Shown here in pieces: positions 1 through 9,097 of a stretch of DNA of 64,000 nucleotides. Where the stretch lies: the NCBI GenBank assembly GCA_964481385.1, contig CAYZTN010000001.1, positions 1 through 64,000 of the forward strand, in the 5' to 3' direction. The stretch is from UMGS1649 sp964481385 (lineage in GTDB: Bacteria; Bacillota; Clostridia; TANB77; CAG-465). Every line of letters starts with the position of its first letter. The stretch's first letter is position 1. The translations under genes were made by a program, and so were the position numbers. The notes beneath the pieces were generated by a model, which had not been told where the DNA came from, did not search any database, and saw only the letters and a program-made list of their open reading frames with translations.

Positions 1-56
1 TATACCTCCGCTACGGACTTTCACCGATTAGTTAAGCGACATGCCTGTCGCACATT
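1..56. other. Intergenic edge fragment with small hairpin
   Basis: No open reading frame is visible. A perfect 6-bp stem (GCGACA at 36-41, TGTCGC at 46-51, loop TGCC) is more GC-rich than its surroundings. It looks like the end of a repeat or the tail of a neighbouring unit cut by the window edge. Identity not recognised. Confidence 0.3.
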
Positions 57-95
57 AAATAGTGTCATTTGAAAACGTCCCAAATGACACTATTT
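57..95. repeat. REP-like palindromic element, copy 1
   Basis: Perfect 15-bp arms (57-71 and 81-95, CAAATGACACTATTT and its complement) enclose the 9-base core AAAACGTCC. The element begins six bases beyond the pilC stop codon and could form a strong RNA hairpin at the end of the pilus transcript. Five relatives occur in the window, at about 20.9, 38.0, 40.4, 44.6 and 53.7 kb. Confidence 0.85.
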
Positions 96-101
96 ACTTG
101 T

Positions 102-1439
102 TTATTGATACATATCAAATAAGAACGTTCCCATGTATACATCAAATAATGGTACCATTATCGTTATAACAAATATAATTAGTATTATACCTATAAATAT
201 ATACATAACTTCAGGTAATGCTTTTACAGTTTTCGCTATTGTTTCATCTATTTCTTGCTCAACATACTCTGCAACCTTTTCCATCATTTCTGCTAAGTCT
301 GTTTTCATACCAGTGTTTACCATCTGTATTACAATAGATGGTAAAGCTTTTTCAGCTTCAAACGGTGTAAGCCATGAACCACCAGCAAGCAAGTCGGCTT
401 TTCCAAGCTCAACTAATGATAAGAAGTAATAGTTATCTGTAACAGTTTTAGCAACATCTAAAGCGTCTTGAATTCTCATTCCGTTTTTAATGTTTAACAG
501 CATCGCTTTAAAAAATTTGTTTACAATTATTTTTAAATACAGTGTACCGAACACAGGAAACTTAACTTTTACTTTATCTATTTGATATCTTCCCATAGGC
601 GTTTTTATATATGCCCAAAAAGCAAGTATAATACCGGCAATCACCGTAATCACTACATACCAATACTGTAAAATCCACTCTGATACTTTCACAGCTATTT
701 GCGTTGCTTTTGGCAACTCTTTTGTAGAACCAAACATATCATAAACATTTTGTATTAAAGGCGTACCCCACAAAAGTGCCACAATGGTAACAATAAGTAT
801 TAACACAAACAACAAAATTTTTGGCAATAAAATGCCTTTTATTTGCTTTGTTAACTTCATGTTGCTTTCTGTATAATCTCTAGCATAAAGCAAAGCTGTA
901 TCTAATGCCCCTGACTCCTCTCCTACTTTTACAAAATTAACATATACTGATGGAAAGACTTTAGGATAAGCTAACATCATTTGGTGTATTGTAGAACCAC
1001 CTTCTATTCCTATCAAAATATCATCTATTATATCTTTCATTTTAGGATTTTCAATAGTGTCATATAATGTTTCAAAAGCATCTATATTATTGAACTTAGC
1101 TTTTTTTAAAATATATAAACTGTTTGTAAATGTAAGCAAGTCTTTTTGTGTTACTCCACGTCCAACGTCAGATAATAACAAGGAAGTAAGTGTCCTTTTA
1201 GCAGGAGCTCTTCTAGAAGCACTTGCCCTATTTTTTTCCACATCTTGTTGAATTACTTTTAACTTTTTTGTATCTATTTTATTATTTGTAATTCTAATTT
1301 CCTTTTTGGCAGAGACTCTTATTGGCTGAATTCTTGATAGTTTCAACTTTTTTATGAGCTCCCTCTTATTTCTTGCTGTCATTGTTCCTCTAACATATTT
1401 ACCATTTTTAAGCATGCCTCTATAATTGAATTCTGGCAC
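102..1439 (-). CDS. pilC: Type IV pilus inner-membrane platform protein PilC
   Basis: This is the polytopic platform protein that couples the PilB/PilT motors to pilin insertion and removal. The 445-residue protein has a basic N-terminal region (about 1-90) and two T2SSF-type repeats (about 95-200 and 300-410). The first repeat holds the motif GEESGALD near residue 175. Hydrophobic segments lie near 203-225, 262-280 and at the C-terminus. The start is GTG at 1439, sharing one base with the pilT TAG stop, so the genes are translationally coupled. It is the last gene of the operon and is followed by a palindromic repeat. Length and domain order fit the PilC/GspF family. Confidence 0.92.
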   Translation of the reverse strand: MPEFNYRGMLKNGKYVRGTMTARNKRELIKKLKLSRIQPIRVSAKKEIRITNNKIDTKKLKVIQQDVEKNRASASRRAPAKRTLTSLLLSDVGRGVTQKDLLTFTNSLYILKKAKFNNIDAFETLYDTIENPKMKDIIDDILIGIEGGSTIHQMMLAYPKVFPSVYVNFVKVGEESGALDTALLYARDYTESNMKLTKQIKGILLPKILLFVLILIVTIVALLWGTPLIQNVYDMFGSTKELPKATQIAVKVSEWILQYWYVVITVIAGIILAFWAYIKTPMGRYQIDKVKVKFPVFGTLYLKIIVNKFFKAMLLNIKNGMRIQDALDVAKTVTDNYYFLSLVELGKADLLAGGSWLTPFEAEKALPSIVIQMVNTGMKTDLAEMMEKVAEYVEQEIDETIAKTVKALPEVMYIFIGIILIIFVITIMVPLFDVYMGTFLFDMYQ

Positions 1440-2533
1440 TATTTATCACTCCCCATCATATTTAAAATCAAATTATAACTATCTGCTTCAACATACTTTT
1501 TCACTAATTCTAAATCAATTACATTACTGTTTATAAGATTTACAAAAGCTTTTTCATAACTTTGCATTCCGATCTCGCTTCCCCTATGTATTGCATCTTT
1601 TATTTCAGAAACGCTAAATGATTCTTGACGTATAAGTGCTCCCATTGTTGCATTTACAACCATTATTTCGGGAACCATAACAATATTACCATCTAACCCT
1701 TTAACTAGCTTTTGAGAAATAATACATTTCAATATATTAGATATTGTATATTTTATAGCCCTCTGCTCATTTGGCGAATACATAGAAAGTATTCTTTCTA
1801 TTGTTTCTCCTCCTGACCTAGTATGCATTGTTCCTATTACGAGTCCTCCTGCTTCCGCTAAATCTATAACTGCATCCATAGTTTTCCTATCCCTTATTTC
1901 TCCTACAATCGCAATATCAGAGTCCTCTCTCAAAAGATTTATTACACCATCATAATATGTTGGTATATCAGCAACTGTATTTACCTCTTTTTGAATTACG
2001 ACACTCTTTTTAGATTTGTGTACATACTCAATAGGTTCTTCTAACATAACAATTTTCTTGTTTTGTGTATGATTTAATTCTTGTACAAAAGCATTAAGTG
2101 TAGTGGTCTTTCCAGAATTTACACTTCCTGTAATTAGTACTAATCCTGAATTATATTGTTTTAATCTATCTATTACTTCTACAAGTTTTAACTTTTCTAT
2201 ATCTATACTCTCGTTACGTATAATCCTTATTGAAAACGTAGGAATACCATTAGCCATACTTGCATTTATTCTAAGTCTTACATTTTCATTTATTTCATAC
2301 GGAAGGTCTAAACATTTTTTTTGCTCAAATTTCTCAACTAATTCTAAGCTATCTCCTACAATCGCCTCCATTAGGCTTTCAAGATCAAATCTATTCATTA
2401 GATCTATTCTATTATCTCTCACTAAAGTTTTATTTATTCTTAACAATGGTGGCAAACCGTCAGCCAAATGAATATCTGTCGCTCCCATCTCAATCGCATT
2501 TGATACTATAATTAAAAATTTTTCCATACGCAC
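1439..2533 (-). CDS. pilT: Type IV pilus retraction ATPase PilT
   Basis: Cytoplasmic hexameric ATPase predicted to power pilus retraction. The 364 residues show Walker A GSVNSGKT near 136-143, the Asp-box region ending EEPIEY near 165-170, Walker B IAIVGEIRD near 207-215 and the His-box GTMHT near 235. The C-terminal segment ALIRQ resembles the PilT AIRNLIRE motif. It lacks the N-terminal MshEN and zinc regions of PilB, which separates it from the extension ATPase beside it. The Walker A sequence is slightly unusual (Val-Asn in place of the common Pro-Thr). Its presence implies twitching or retractile pili. Confidence 0.9.
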   Translation of the reverse strand: MRMEKFLIIVSNAIEMGATDIHLADGLPPLLRINKTLVRDNRIDLMNRFDLESLMEAIVGDSLELVEKFEQKKCLDLPYEINENVRLRINASMANGIPTFSIRIIRNESIDIEKLKLVEVIDRLKQYNSGLVLITGSVNSGKTTTLNAFVQELNHTQNKKIVMLEEPIEYVHKSKKSVVIQKEVNTVADIPTYYDGVINLLREDSDIAIVGEIRDRKTMDAVIDLAEAGGLVIGTMHTRSGGETIERILSMYSPNEQRAIKYTISNILKCIISQKLVKGLDGNIVMVPEIMVVNATMGALIRQESFSVSEIKDAIHRGSEIGMQSYEKAFVNLINSNVIDLELVKKYVEADSYNLILNMMGSDK

Positions 2534-2545
2534 CTCTTCTTTTGT

Positions 2546-4183
2546 TTATATAACTATTTTCTTCTCTATTTCAGGAATTGTTGTTCTTCCATCCAAACAC
2601 TTCTTAGCTGCATCAGCTATCAACGGTTTATATTCCGTATTTTCCATTGCGTAACGTCTTAAGTCTATGGCTGAAGCTCCTTCAGCAATCATTTCTTTCA
2701 TTTTCTCATCCACACAAAGAATTTCAAACGCACCAGTCCTTTCAAAGTATCCGGTGTTGTTGCACTTTTTACATCCAACCGGCTCATACATTGTTGCTTT
2801 TTGTAAATCAAATTTCACACCTGCATACTTTTCAACTTTTTCAAAATATGATTTGTCTGCTTCAGTCATTTGGTGTGGCTTCTTACAATTAGGACATAAT
2901 TCCCTTATAAGTCGCTGAGATACAATTGTTACAACCGAAGATGATACATCATAATCACTTATTCCCATTTTCCTAATTCTTGTAATCGCCTCTATTGCAT
3001 CTATTGTATGTATTGTTGTTAACACCAAGTGACCTGTTTGACCAGCTTCTATTGCAGTTTTCGCAGTCTCTGCATCTCTTATCTCACCTACAAGTATAAT
3101 GTTAGGATCCTGTCTTAAAACAGTTCTTAATGCGCCAGCAAAAGATACATTGTGTCCGATTTCTACTTGATTCGCTTCCGGCATTCTAATTTCTACCGGA
3201 TTTTCTATTGTTACAACGTTTATATCTGGTCTATTTAAATAATCTAATATTGAATATAAAGTTGTAGTTTTACCTTCGCCAGTTGGAGCACACATTACAA
3301 TTAGACTTGAACGTTTATCAAACGCTTTTCTCATAAGTTCTTCGTCCTTTGGAAAACCTAAATCAAATAGCTTTCTAACACTACCATTTTTCTTAAGCAA
3401 ACGTAAAACAAATTTTTCACCATTTATGTTCTTTTGTGTAGATACACGAATACTGTAGTTTTCATAATCATTTATTCTACCATCTTGGTCCGTAGAAATC
3501 TCTTGGTGCATATTAGAAATAGATTTAATTCTTCCTGTAAGCATTGCCTGTCTAGATTTAGGAAGTTCTGAAACTGTAACTAAATCTCCATCTATTCTAT
3601 AACGAATTCTTACTCTATTCTCCATTGGTTCAATATGAATATCACTAGCTCTTTGTTTAATTGCTGTTAATATGATATTATCAACCAATACAGTTGTATC
3701 TTTTTCATCAGTATTTACATATTTGTCTTGTACATTTTTTACGTTTTTTACTTGATTCATTATCATAGAATAAAGTGTTACGTATTTTTCCATTTCTAAT
3801 CCTTTGGCTAAAAGTTGCAATCTTACCGTATCTACCGCTTCTAAATTACCAGGATCAGCAAAAGCCACTTTAATGACATTACCAGAAACAGAGAATGGAA
3901 ATGCTTTACTATTTATAACTGTATCTCTTGACATATATGCAGCATAATCAATTTCCACATTATTCTCAAGTATTACAGCTCGTTCTCCTAGCTTTTTAGC
4001 TAAAATTTCCAATAACGCTTCTTTTGGACAAAGATTTAATATATCTACTATTTCACCTATTTTTAAATCTGGGTGTTGCTTTTGATACCTTAATGCTTGA
4101 TCTATCCCTTCTTGTGTAATTACACCTGCATTTACAAGTTCAACACCTAAAGGATTTTTCTTGTTTTTAATATTTTCAAACAT
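2546..4183 (-). CDS. pilB: Type IV pilus extension ATPase PilB
   Basis: Assembly ATPase of the GspE/PilB family, about 545 residues. It has an N-terminal MshEN-like domain (about 10-150), Walker A APTGEGKT near 300-307, Walker B IILVGEIRD near 363-371 and a tetracysteine zinc motif (CPNC near 433, CKKC near 475). The zinc motif is typical of PilB and absent from PilT. The ATG at 4183 is preferred over a TTG one codon upstream because AGGAGG lies 8 bases before it. The gene lies 12 bp upstream of pilT and after the minor pilin genes. Confidence 0.92.
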   Translation of the reverse strand: MFENIKNKKNPLGVELVNAGVITQEGIDQALRYQKQHPDLKIGEIVDILNLCPKEALLEILAKKLGERAVILENNVEIDYAAYMSRDTVINSKAFPFSVSGNVIKVAFADPGNLEAVDTVRLQLLAKGLEMEKYVTLYSMIMNQVKNVKNVQDKYVNTDEKDTTVLVDNIILTAIKQRASDIHIEPMENRVRIRYRIDGDLVTVSELPKSRQAMLTGRIKSISNMHQEISTDQDGRINDYENYSIRVSTQKNINGEKFVLRLLKKNGSVRKLFDLGFPKDEELMRKAFDKRSSLIVMCAPTGEGKTTTLYSILDYLNRPDINVVTIENPVEIRMPEANQVEIGHNVSFAGALRTVLRQDPNIILVGEIRDAETAKTAIEAGQTGHLVLTTIHTIDAIEAITRIRKMGISDYDVSSSVVTIVSQRLIRELCPNCKKPHQMTEADKSYFEKVEKYAGVKFDLQKATMYEPVGCKKCNNTGYFERTGAFEILCVDEKMKEMIAEGASAIDLRRYAMENTEYKPLIADAAKKCLDGRTTIPEIEKKIVI

Positions 4184-4195
4184 CAATTTTACCTC

Positions 4196-4402
4196 CTATA
4201 AAACATCTGCGATATAATTATACTCCATTTCATATAAATTTTGTATATTTGTATAATATTTTTCGTGCATTTTCTTTAAATGTAATATATCTGTATAAGC
4301 AGAAGCAATATATACTAAAAAAACTACTGCAGTTACAATAATTGTAACTGTCGCTGACCCTTTTTTCATGTTATACTTTGAATTAAAATTATATACTCTC
4401 AT
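4196..4402 (-). CDS. Small minor pilin-like membrane protein
   Basis: A 68-residue protein with a basic leader, KKG (about residues 12-14) and a single hydrophobic helix. The leader resembles a type IV prepilin leader with Gly before Ser, but no Glu follows. The ATG at 4402 has AGGAG 10 bases upstream; an upstream GTG at 4411 overlaps the previous stop codon and sits too close to that site. It lies between the ComGF-like minor pilin and pilB, so a role as a small pilus-priming subunit is inferred from position and topology. No named family is recognised. Confidence 0.6.
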   Translation of the reverse strand: MRVYNFNSKYNMKKGSATVTIIVTAVVFLVYIASAYTDILHLKKMHEKYYTNIQNLYEMEYNYIADVL

Positions 4403-4407
4403 ACAGT

Positions 4408-4827
4408 TCACTCTCCTACGTATATAATGATTTTTCTTTCCATATTATGTGTATACCTTTTTAAGGTTACATCGATATCTACTAAGTTATTTTCTACATC
4501 ACCTATACTAAAACTTGAAATGTTTTTGCATAACACACCATCATTCATTTTCAACTCTTTTTTATCCGCATCGTACAAAAAAATATCGCCATTTGAAAAC
4601 GTAATAGACTTTGTGCTATTAACAGTAACTGAACTACTTTCTAACGCACTCTTATTTAAATAATACATAATCTTTTCATAATGTGTCATATCTTGAGCAA
4701 TACCTTTATCAGCAAAAACTGTATCTGACAAATTATTTGAAATTACCAAAGCGATACCCGTAAATGCTACAAGTAACATTATGTAGACTACCACAGACAT
4801 CATTGTTAAACCTCTCTTCTTGCTCAT
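4408..4827 (-). CDS. Minor pilin-like protein
   Basis: A 139-residue protein starting with SKKRG followed by a hydrophobic helix to about residue 30, then a mainly beta-rich soluble region. This is the architecture of a minor pilin of the ComGF/GspJ kind. It overlaps the end of the peptidase-pilin fusion gene by 4 bp and the next gene begins at its stop, so three minor pilin-type domains are encoded back to back. The canonical Glu at mature position 5 is absent. Function in pilus priming is inferred. Confidence 0.65.
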   Translation of the reverse strand: MSKKRGLTMMSVVVYIMLLVAFTGIALVISNNLSDTVFADKGIAQDMTHYEKIMYYLNKSALESSSVTVNSTKSITFSNGDIFLYDADKKELKMNDGVLCKNISSFSIGDVENNLVDIDVTLKRYTHNMERKIIIYVGE

Positions 4828-5687
4828 AAAGTCTCCTCCATCTTAAGTGCATCTAATGATACATTATATGTTTCGCCATTAACTAAATAGCTTACTGTCA
4901 CATTTATATTCTTTGCATTATCTATTATTTCTTCGCTTCCTTTTAGCTTATCTGTAATTGTTACTGCATATGTGTAAGTTATATTGTCTAACTTTTCAGT
5001 TCCGCTGCTGTTTTCTAAACTAACATAGGCTTTCGCCTTTTGTACATTCATAAGATTTAAACATAAACCCGTCGCATCAATTTTCCTTTTATATACAGAT
5101 AAGTTGTTTGAATAATTTGCAATCGTGTACACCGCAACTAAAAAGAAAAACATGAATATCACTATAGCAACAACTATATCAACATTTAAACCGCCTGCTT
5201 TTTTATTTGCTTGTTCCTTTTTTTCTTTTCTATTCTTTTTGCTTTCTTCCTTATCTTTTTTCCTTTTCTCAACAACTTTTTGTACTTCTTTCTTTTCTTC
5301 TTCAGTCATTTTAGCTTCCATTATATCAGAACCAATAACTAAAAATAAATAAACAAAACATACAATAAGTACTAAAGCCTGCCATGAGATACCACAAATC
5401 ATGAATATAAATAAAAATACAAAACCTGTAAATAATTCTATTAGCGGATACCTAATGCTTATTTTTTGGCAACAATACTTGCACCTTCCAACAGTAGAAA
5501 TATAGCTCAAAACTGGGAAACAATCGAAAAAGCCTAAACGATGTTTACACTTAGGACAATACGACCTAGTGTGAGTTATATCTTGTTTTCTTGGAATTCT
5601 ATATATAGCAAGTGTAAAAAAGCTTCCAAATAACAACCCTACAACAAATACGAAAATTGCATATATCAAATAAATAGTCTCATTCAT
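4824..5687 (-). CDS. Truncated prepilin peptidase fused to a pilin-like domain
   Basis: The 287-residue protein starts like a PilD-type aspartic peptidase: a helix, GSFFTLAIYRIPR (about 21-33), then a cytoplasmic loop with CPKC (44-47) and CKYC (69-72). Two more hydrophobic stretches follow, with Asp121 at the place of the first catalytic Asp. The usual second half, with the GxGD motif, is missing. Instead there is a highly charged Lys/Glu linker (about 125-163), then KKAGG-LNVD and a second long hydrophobic helix (about 168-190) leading into a soluble beta-rich domain. It reads as a minor prepilin attached to half a peptidase. As written it should not be a complete A24 peptidase, so another PilD may exist elsewhere. 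Confidence 0.7.
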   Translation of the reverse strand: MNETIYLIYAIFVFVVGLLFGSFFTLAIYRIPRKQDITHTRSYCPKCKHRLGFFDCFPVLSYISTVGRCKYCCQKISIRYPLIELFTGFVFLFIFMICGISWQALVLIVCFVYLFLVIGSDIMEAKMTEEEKKEVQKVVEKRKKDKEESKKNRKEKKEQANKKAGGLNVDIVVAIVIFMFFFLVAVYTIANYSNNLSVYKRKIDATGLCLNLMNVQKAKAYVSLENSSGTEKLDNITYTYAVTITDKLKGSEEIIDNAKNINVTVSYLVNGETYNVSLDALKMEETL

Positions 5688-5768
5688 ACCTTACCTCCAC
5701 ATATAAATACTTAGTTCAAAAAATCATTCTCAACTAAATATTTAATTTATTTATAATATATAATACTT

Positions 5769-5801
5769 AGGACATATACATTATCTTCATGCATATGTCC
5801 T
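5769..5801 (-). terminator. Hairpin between pilin and peptidase-fusion genes
   Basis: Perfect 9-bp arms AGGACATAT/ATATGTCCT around a 15-base loop, just downstream of the pilin stop. No real U-tract follows on the minus strand. It may be a processing or partial-termination hairpin that raises pilin mRNA relative to the genes downstream. Confidence 0.45.
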
Positions 5802-5836
5802 TTGTTTTCATTCGTATCAGATTATACAATTTTAAA

Positions 5837-6178
5837 TTAATCAGTTGCAACTGTAGGTCTTCCTGTATCTTCGTCGAAGGCTACAATTAATCCACTAACT
5901 TTGAAACCTTGATCTGACAATATTTTCTCATAATCCGCTTGTTTCATAATAGTTGTGCCATCTTCTTTATATGCTTTTCCATCTGTTCCTCTTGCAACAG
6001 CAGCAGCATACTCCATAGCAATAACATTACTTGCGTTTGCTCTATCTGCTTTTTTTACAGCACTATTAGCTTGTTCTATAACATTTGTGCTAGATAAGCT
6101 AACTATTATTGCACCTGCAAGAATCGCTAACACAATTATTGTTATTACCAATACAATTAATGATATACCTTTTTTCAT
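5837..6178 (-). CDS. Type IV pilin, probable major subunit
   Basis: The 113-residue protein has a very short leader (MKKG) before a 25-residue hydrophobic helix, then a polar helix and small C-terminal domain. The size fits a simple major pilin. Mature residues begin I-S-L-I-V, so the otherwise near-universal Glu5 of type IV pilins is absent. AGGAGG lies upstream. It is flanked by pilus assembly genes and followed by a hairpin, consistent with high expression. The assignment as major rather than minor pilin is inferred from position and size. Confidence 0.8.
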   Translation of the reverse strand: MKKGISLIVLVITIIVLAILAGAIIVSLSSTNVIEQANSAVKKADRANASNVIAMEYAAAVARGTDGKAYKEDGTTIMKQADYEKILSDQGFKVSGLIVAFDEDTGRPTVATD

Positions 6179-6245
6179 ACATAATTCCTCCTATTTTAAA
6201 TTTATATTACATCACGCAAAAGGTTAATGCGTGCTATAACCCAAT

Positions 6246-6632
6246 CTACTTTCCGGTAATAGGTTTACTACTACCTGTACCACTTGTTGAGCCACTACCT
6301 GTAGCATCTGTTCCTATAATAGCACTAGGCTCATTATAAATTGTTACATCTCCTTTCGGAGTAAACGGATTTATATTTCCTGGTTCATATTGTCCTTTTA
6401 CTTGCCCATCTCTTACCTGAGACGAGTTAGTCTCATGCATCTCCCAATTCTCCTCTTTTTGAGGATCATACTTAGTATCTTCATACGTAAAATCAGTTTT
6501 TTTCACCTTATCGTACGTAATCCCTGTAATATATGATTGGGATTGAGGTATCAATATAAGCATAAGAACTAATGCTAGAGATACCAATACAACAACTATA
6601 CTAATTAACGTAATCCATGCATTTTTACTCAT
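6246..6632 (-). CDS. Single-pass membrane protein at the PilP position
   Basis: A 128-residue protein with an N-terminal transmembrane helix (about 8-30), a charged middle part, the motif NPFTPKGD near residue 88 and a Gly/Ser/Thr-rich C-terminus. It sits between pilO and the pilin, where pilP occurs in other species, and PilP proteins carry a similar -PF- motif. Firmicutes lack the outer membrane secretin that PilP contacts, so it may be an analogue with another partner. No family recognised with certainty. Confidence 0.5.
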   Translation of the reverse strand: MSKNAWITLISIVVVLVSLALVLMLILIPQSQSYITGITYDKVKKTDFTYEDTKYDPQKEENWEMHETNSSQVRDGQVKGQYEPGNINPFTPKGDVTIYNEPSAIIGTDATGSGSTSGTGSSKPITGK

Positions 6633-6650
6633 GTTAGTTCCTCCTATTCT

Positions 6651-7238
6651 TTAAAATAATACCTCCATATTAAGAACATCAAACGTAGCACTTACTTTAT
6701 TGTCTCCGCTATATTCCATCAGCATATTGTCCAATTTAAATTTTAAATCGTTATCACTTTCAACCTCAAATACAAAATTTGCTATATCTGAGTACCTTCC
6801 AACAAGGTTAATTTTAATAGTTCCATTCGCAGAAGCTTCGCCGCCTTGTCTTGGATCTTTAATAGTTAGCGCTAAGCTATTACTATCTGCATATCCCCCC
6901 AACACAATCCACAACCAATCTATATAATAATGCTCTTCTCTAGTTGCTTCTTTTATTGTGTTTAATTTTTCTTCACTTATACTACTATACTCATTTTTTG
7001 CTTTCTCATATGCTTTTTTCGCAGTTTCTAAATTTGAGTTTGCAATATCATATTGCTTTTTAGCGACATCCAACTCTATCGTAGCCGTTTCTAGTTCTAC
7101 ATCTTTAATCTTCATATCAGTGATAGACAATGTTTTAATCTTTCCTAAATCTACCGTTTTCAAAGTAACATATGTAAGACCAGCTATAAGCAAAATTAAT
7201 ACCAAAGCTAAAGTCCCTGTTATTATATATTGCTTCAT
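6651..7238 (-). CDS. pilO: PilO-like pilus alignment protein
   Basis: The 195-residue bitopic protein has one N-terminal membrane helix (about 5-28), a coiled coil (about 40-95) and a C-terminal alpha/beta domain. This topology is the hallmark of PilO, which pairs with PilN outside the membrane. It overlaps the stop of the PilM-PilN fusion by 4 bp. Identification rests on topology and order; sequence identity within this family is always low. Confidence 0.7.
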   Translation of the reverse strand: MKQYIITGTLALVLILLIAGLTYVTLKTVDLGKIKTLSITDMKIKDVELETATIELDVAKKQYDIANSNLETAKKAYEKAKNEYSSISEEKLNTIKEATREEHYYIDWLWIVLGGYADSNSLALTIKDPRQGGEASANGTIKINLVGRYSDIANFVFEVESDNDLKFKLDNMLMEYSGDNKVSATFDVLNMEVLF

Positions 7239-8881
7239 GGCAAATCACCACCTATCGTTACTGTTATTACAGTATCATGTGTAACAGCTGTAGTTCTAAC
7301 GCTAGAAGCAGCTAATACACCTTCTAATTTTAGCTGTGACACAAAATATCCTAACTTAGCATAGGAATCTGATGTAGCAACTATAGTTACGTGTTTCGAA
7401 GAGTCTGACTTAATAGATTTTAGTGTCACACCATCAGGTATATATTTAGACACTTTTAACATAAATAACGCAACATTATATGTTGAATACTTTCCTATTT
7501 CGCCATTAGTTATCTTTCTTATAGTCTCATTTACATAACTTACATAATTGCTATATTTTTCTTTATTAGAATTAATATATGCTATATCAGAATTAACCAA
7601 CAATGTACTGTCTGTAACTTTTGCCTTTTCCTCTAAAACATTTGATATCTGTTTATCCATCTGAGCATTATATATACCAGTAAATACGGAATACAACAAA
7701 AGTAGAGTGAAGATTATTACATTTGCAAATATAAGTACAGACTTTATCTTTTCGATATTTATATTACCAATAAACACATTTTCATTTCTATTTAACTTAG
7801 ACTTTAATTTTTGTTTATCTTTAATTTCTCGAGCACCAACACTTTTTTGCTTAGTGGTTTTTGAAAATATGCTTCCAAATTTTTTATTCTGTCTCAAGAA
7901 ATCCAGCTCTGTTCTTTCCATCATCAACGCTTCATACGCCAATGCAAAAGCTTCATTCGCTTCAAATATCTCTGCTAAATTAATACTAGAATCTCTAGTA
8001 TCTATAAAAGCCGGTTTAAGTTTCTCGGATGGTATATCAAAGTATTGCTCAAATAACATTTCGCTATTTATAAACAAAGTTATCATTCCACTTAAATATA
8101 TTTTATCCACGTTTACTTTTAGCTCATTAATTTTGTTTTGAATTCTATTTAATGCATCTTGCAACACCGGTTCAATTATCTGTTCTAGTTCAGGATTATT
8201 AGCATTACTATTATCAGAAAAAATATTTATAGTTTTACATGTATCATATGCTTTTTGATAAGAGCCTAATATTTCCGGGAAAGTATCTAATATTTTTCTC
8301 ATTCCCAACTCCATATTTACTATATCTAACAATTTCCCGCCATTTACAAATATTAAATTAGTGTCTTCATTCATGTCTATTATCAAATAATTACTCTCTG
8401 ATTTTGGAGCAATTTCATCCAATATATATGGTACAGGATACATAGACGTAACCGGAGAATTTGCATTGTCAAGATACTTGCTAACATCTGGTCTATCTTT
8501 GACAATTATATTAGCAGTATAATTGTCATGTGACACCAGAGAATCTAGCAATGTATATTTATATATACAGCTTCTTTCACTCTTATCTTCATTACCAGTA
8601 AAATCAACCACTTCTAGGTCTATCAGGCTCTCTAAGTCATTTTTGCTTATTATTCTTAGTACTTCTGTTTTATGTATTTTATCGTTAACCGAATTTATGC
8701 ACACAGGAACACCTTCACTGCCAGTTGCAGTGACAATGCTATTAATTACATCTGATTTATTTCCTAGGTGAATTTTTGTCCCGTAAGTTACTGCTTTTAT
8801 TCCAGATGAGTTGTCATCTTTTACTAATTTAGCATACTTTACGACTTTATCACCAATATAAATACCTAAACAGCTACTCAT
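7235..8881 (-). CDS. PilM-PilN fusion protein
   Basis: A 548-residue protein that begins with an actin-like PilM domain (about 1-345), including LGIYIGDKVVKYAKL at the N-terminus and a phosphate-loop-like LIIDMNEDTN stretch near 170. A basic linker leads into one membrane helix (about 383-403), a coiled coil and a C-terminal domain like PilN. PilM and PilN are usually separate proteins that bind each other, so the fusion keeps the known partners in one chain. It is the first gene of the operon, behind a sigma-A type promoter. No frameshift is needed to obtain the fusion. Confidence 0.8.
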   Translation of the reverse strand: MSSCLGIYIGDKVVKYAKLVKDDNSSGIKAVTYGTKIHLGNKSDVINSIVTATGSEGVPVCINSVNDKIHKTEVLRIISKNDLESLIDLEVVDFTGNEDKSERSCIYKYTLLDSLVSHDNYTANIIVKDRPDVSKYLDNANSPVTSMYPVPYILDEIAPKSESNYLIIDMNEDTNLIFVNGGKLLDIVNMELGMRKILDTFPEILGSYQKAYDTCKTINIFSDNSNANNPELEQIIEPVLQDALNRIQNKINELKVNVDKIYLSGMITLFINSEMLFEQYFDIPSEKLKPAFIDTRDSSINLAEIFEANEAFALAYEALMMERTELDFLRQNKKFGSIFSKTTKQKSVGAREIKDKQKLKSKLNRNENVFIGNINIEKIKSVLIFANVIIFTLLLLYSVFTGIYNAQMDKQISNVLEEKAKVTDSTLLVNSDIAYINSNKEKYSNYVSYVNETIRKITNGEIGKYSTYNVALFMLKVSKYIPDGVTLKSIKSDSSKHVTIVATSDSYAKLGYFVSQLKLEGVLAASSVRTTAVTHDTVITVTIGGDLP

Positions 8882-8946
8882 TTTTTCTCCTTATTCCATA
8901 TAAATATTGCCATTATCCTTAGTACTTCAAATTCTATACTTCAAAT

Positions 8947-8975
8947 AATTTATCACATTTTTTTACACAGGTCAA
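8947..8975 (-). promoter_or_regulatory. Probable promoter of the type IV pilus operon
   Basis: On the minus strand TTGACC (8975-8970), a 17-base spacer and TAAATT (8952-8947). It lies about 65 bases upstream of the pilM-pilN start codon. The -35 is 5/6 and the -10 is 4/6 to consensus. Confidence 0.55.
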
Positions 8976-9067
8976 CAAATTTCTTGTGCTTAATATAAAT
9001 GTATCAAAACTGTAATATTTTTGTAATATTTTGTGCGCTTTTTTCAAGATTATGAAAGAGGACCTAC

Positions 9068-9096
9068 AAAAAAGGACTTGCAAAAAGTCCTTTTTT
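9068..9096 (-). terminator. Rho-independent terminator after the Gls24 gene
   Basis: Perfect stem AAAAAAGGACTT/AAGTCCTTTTTT with a 5-base loop, giving a U-tract on the minus strand. The stem is symmetrical enough to work in both directions and separates the Gls24 gene from the pilus operon. Confidence 0.85.
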
Positions 9097-9097
9097 A

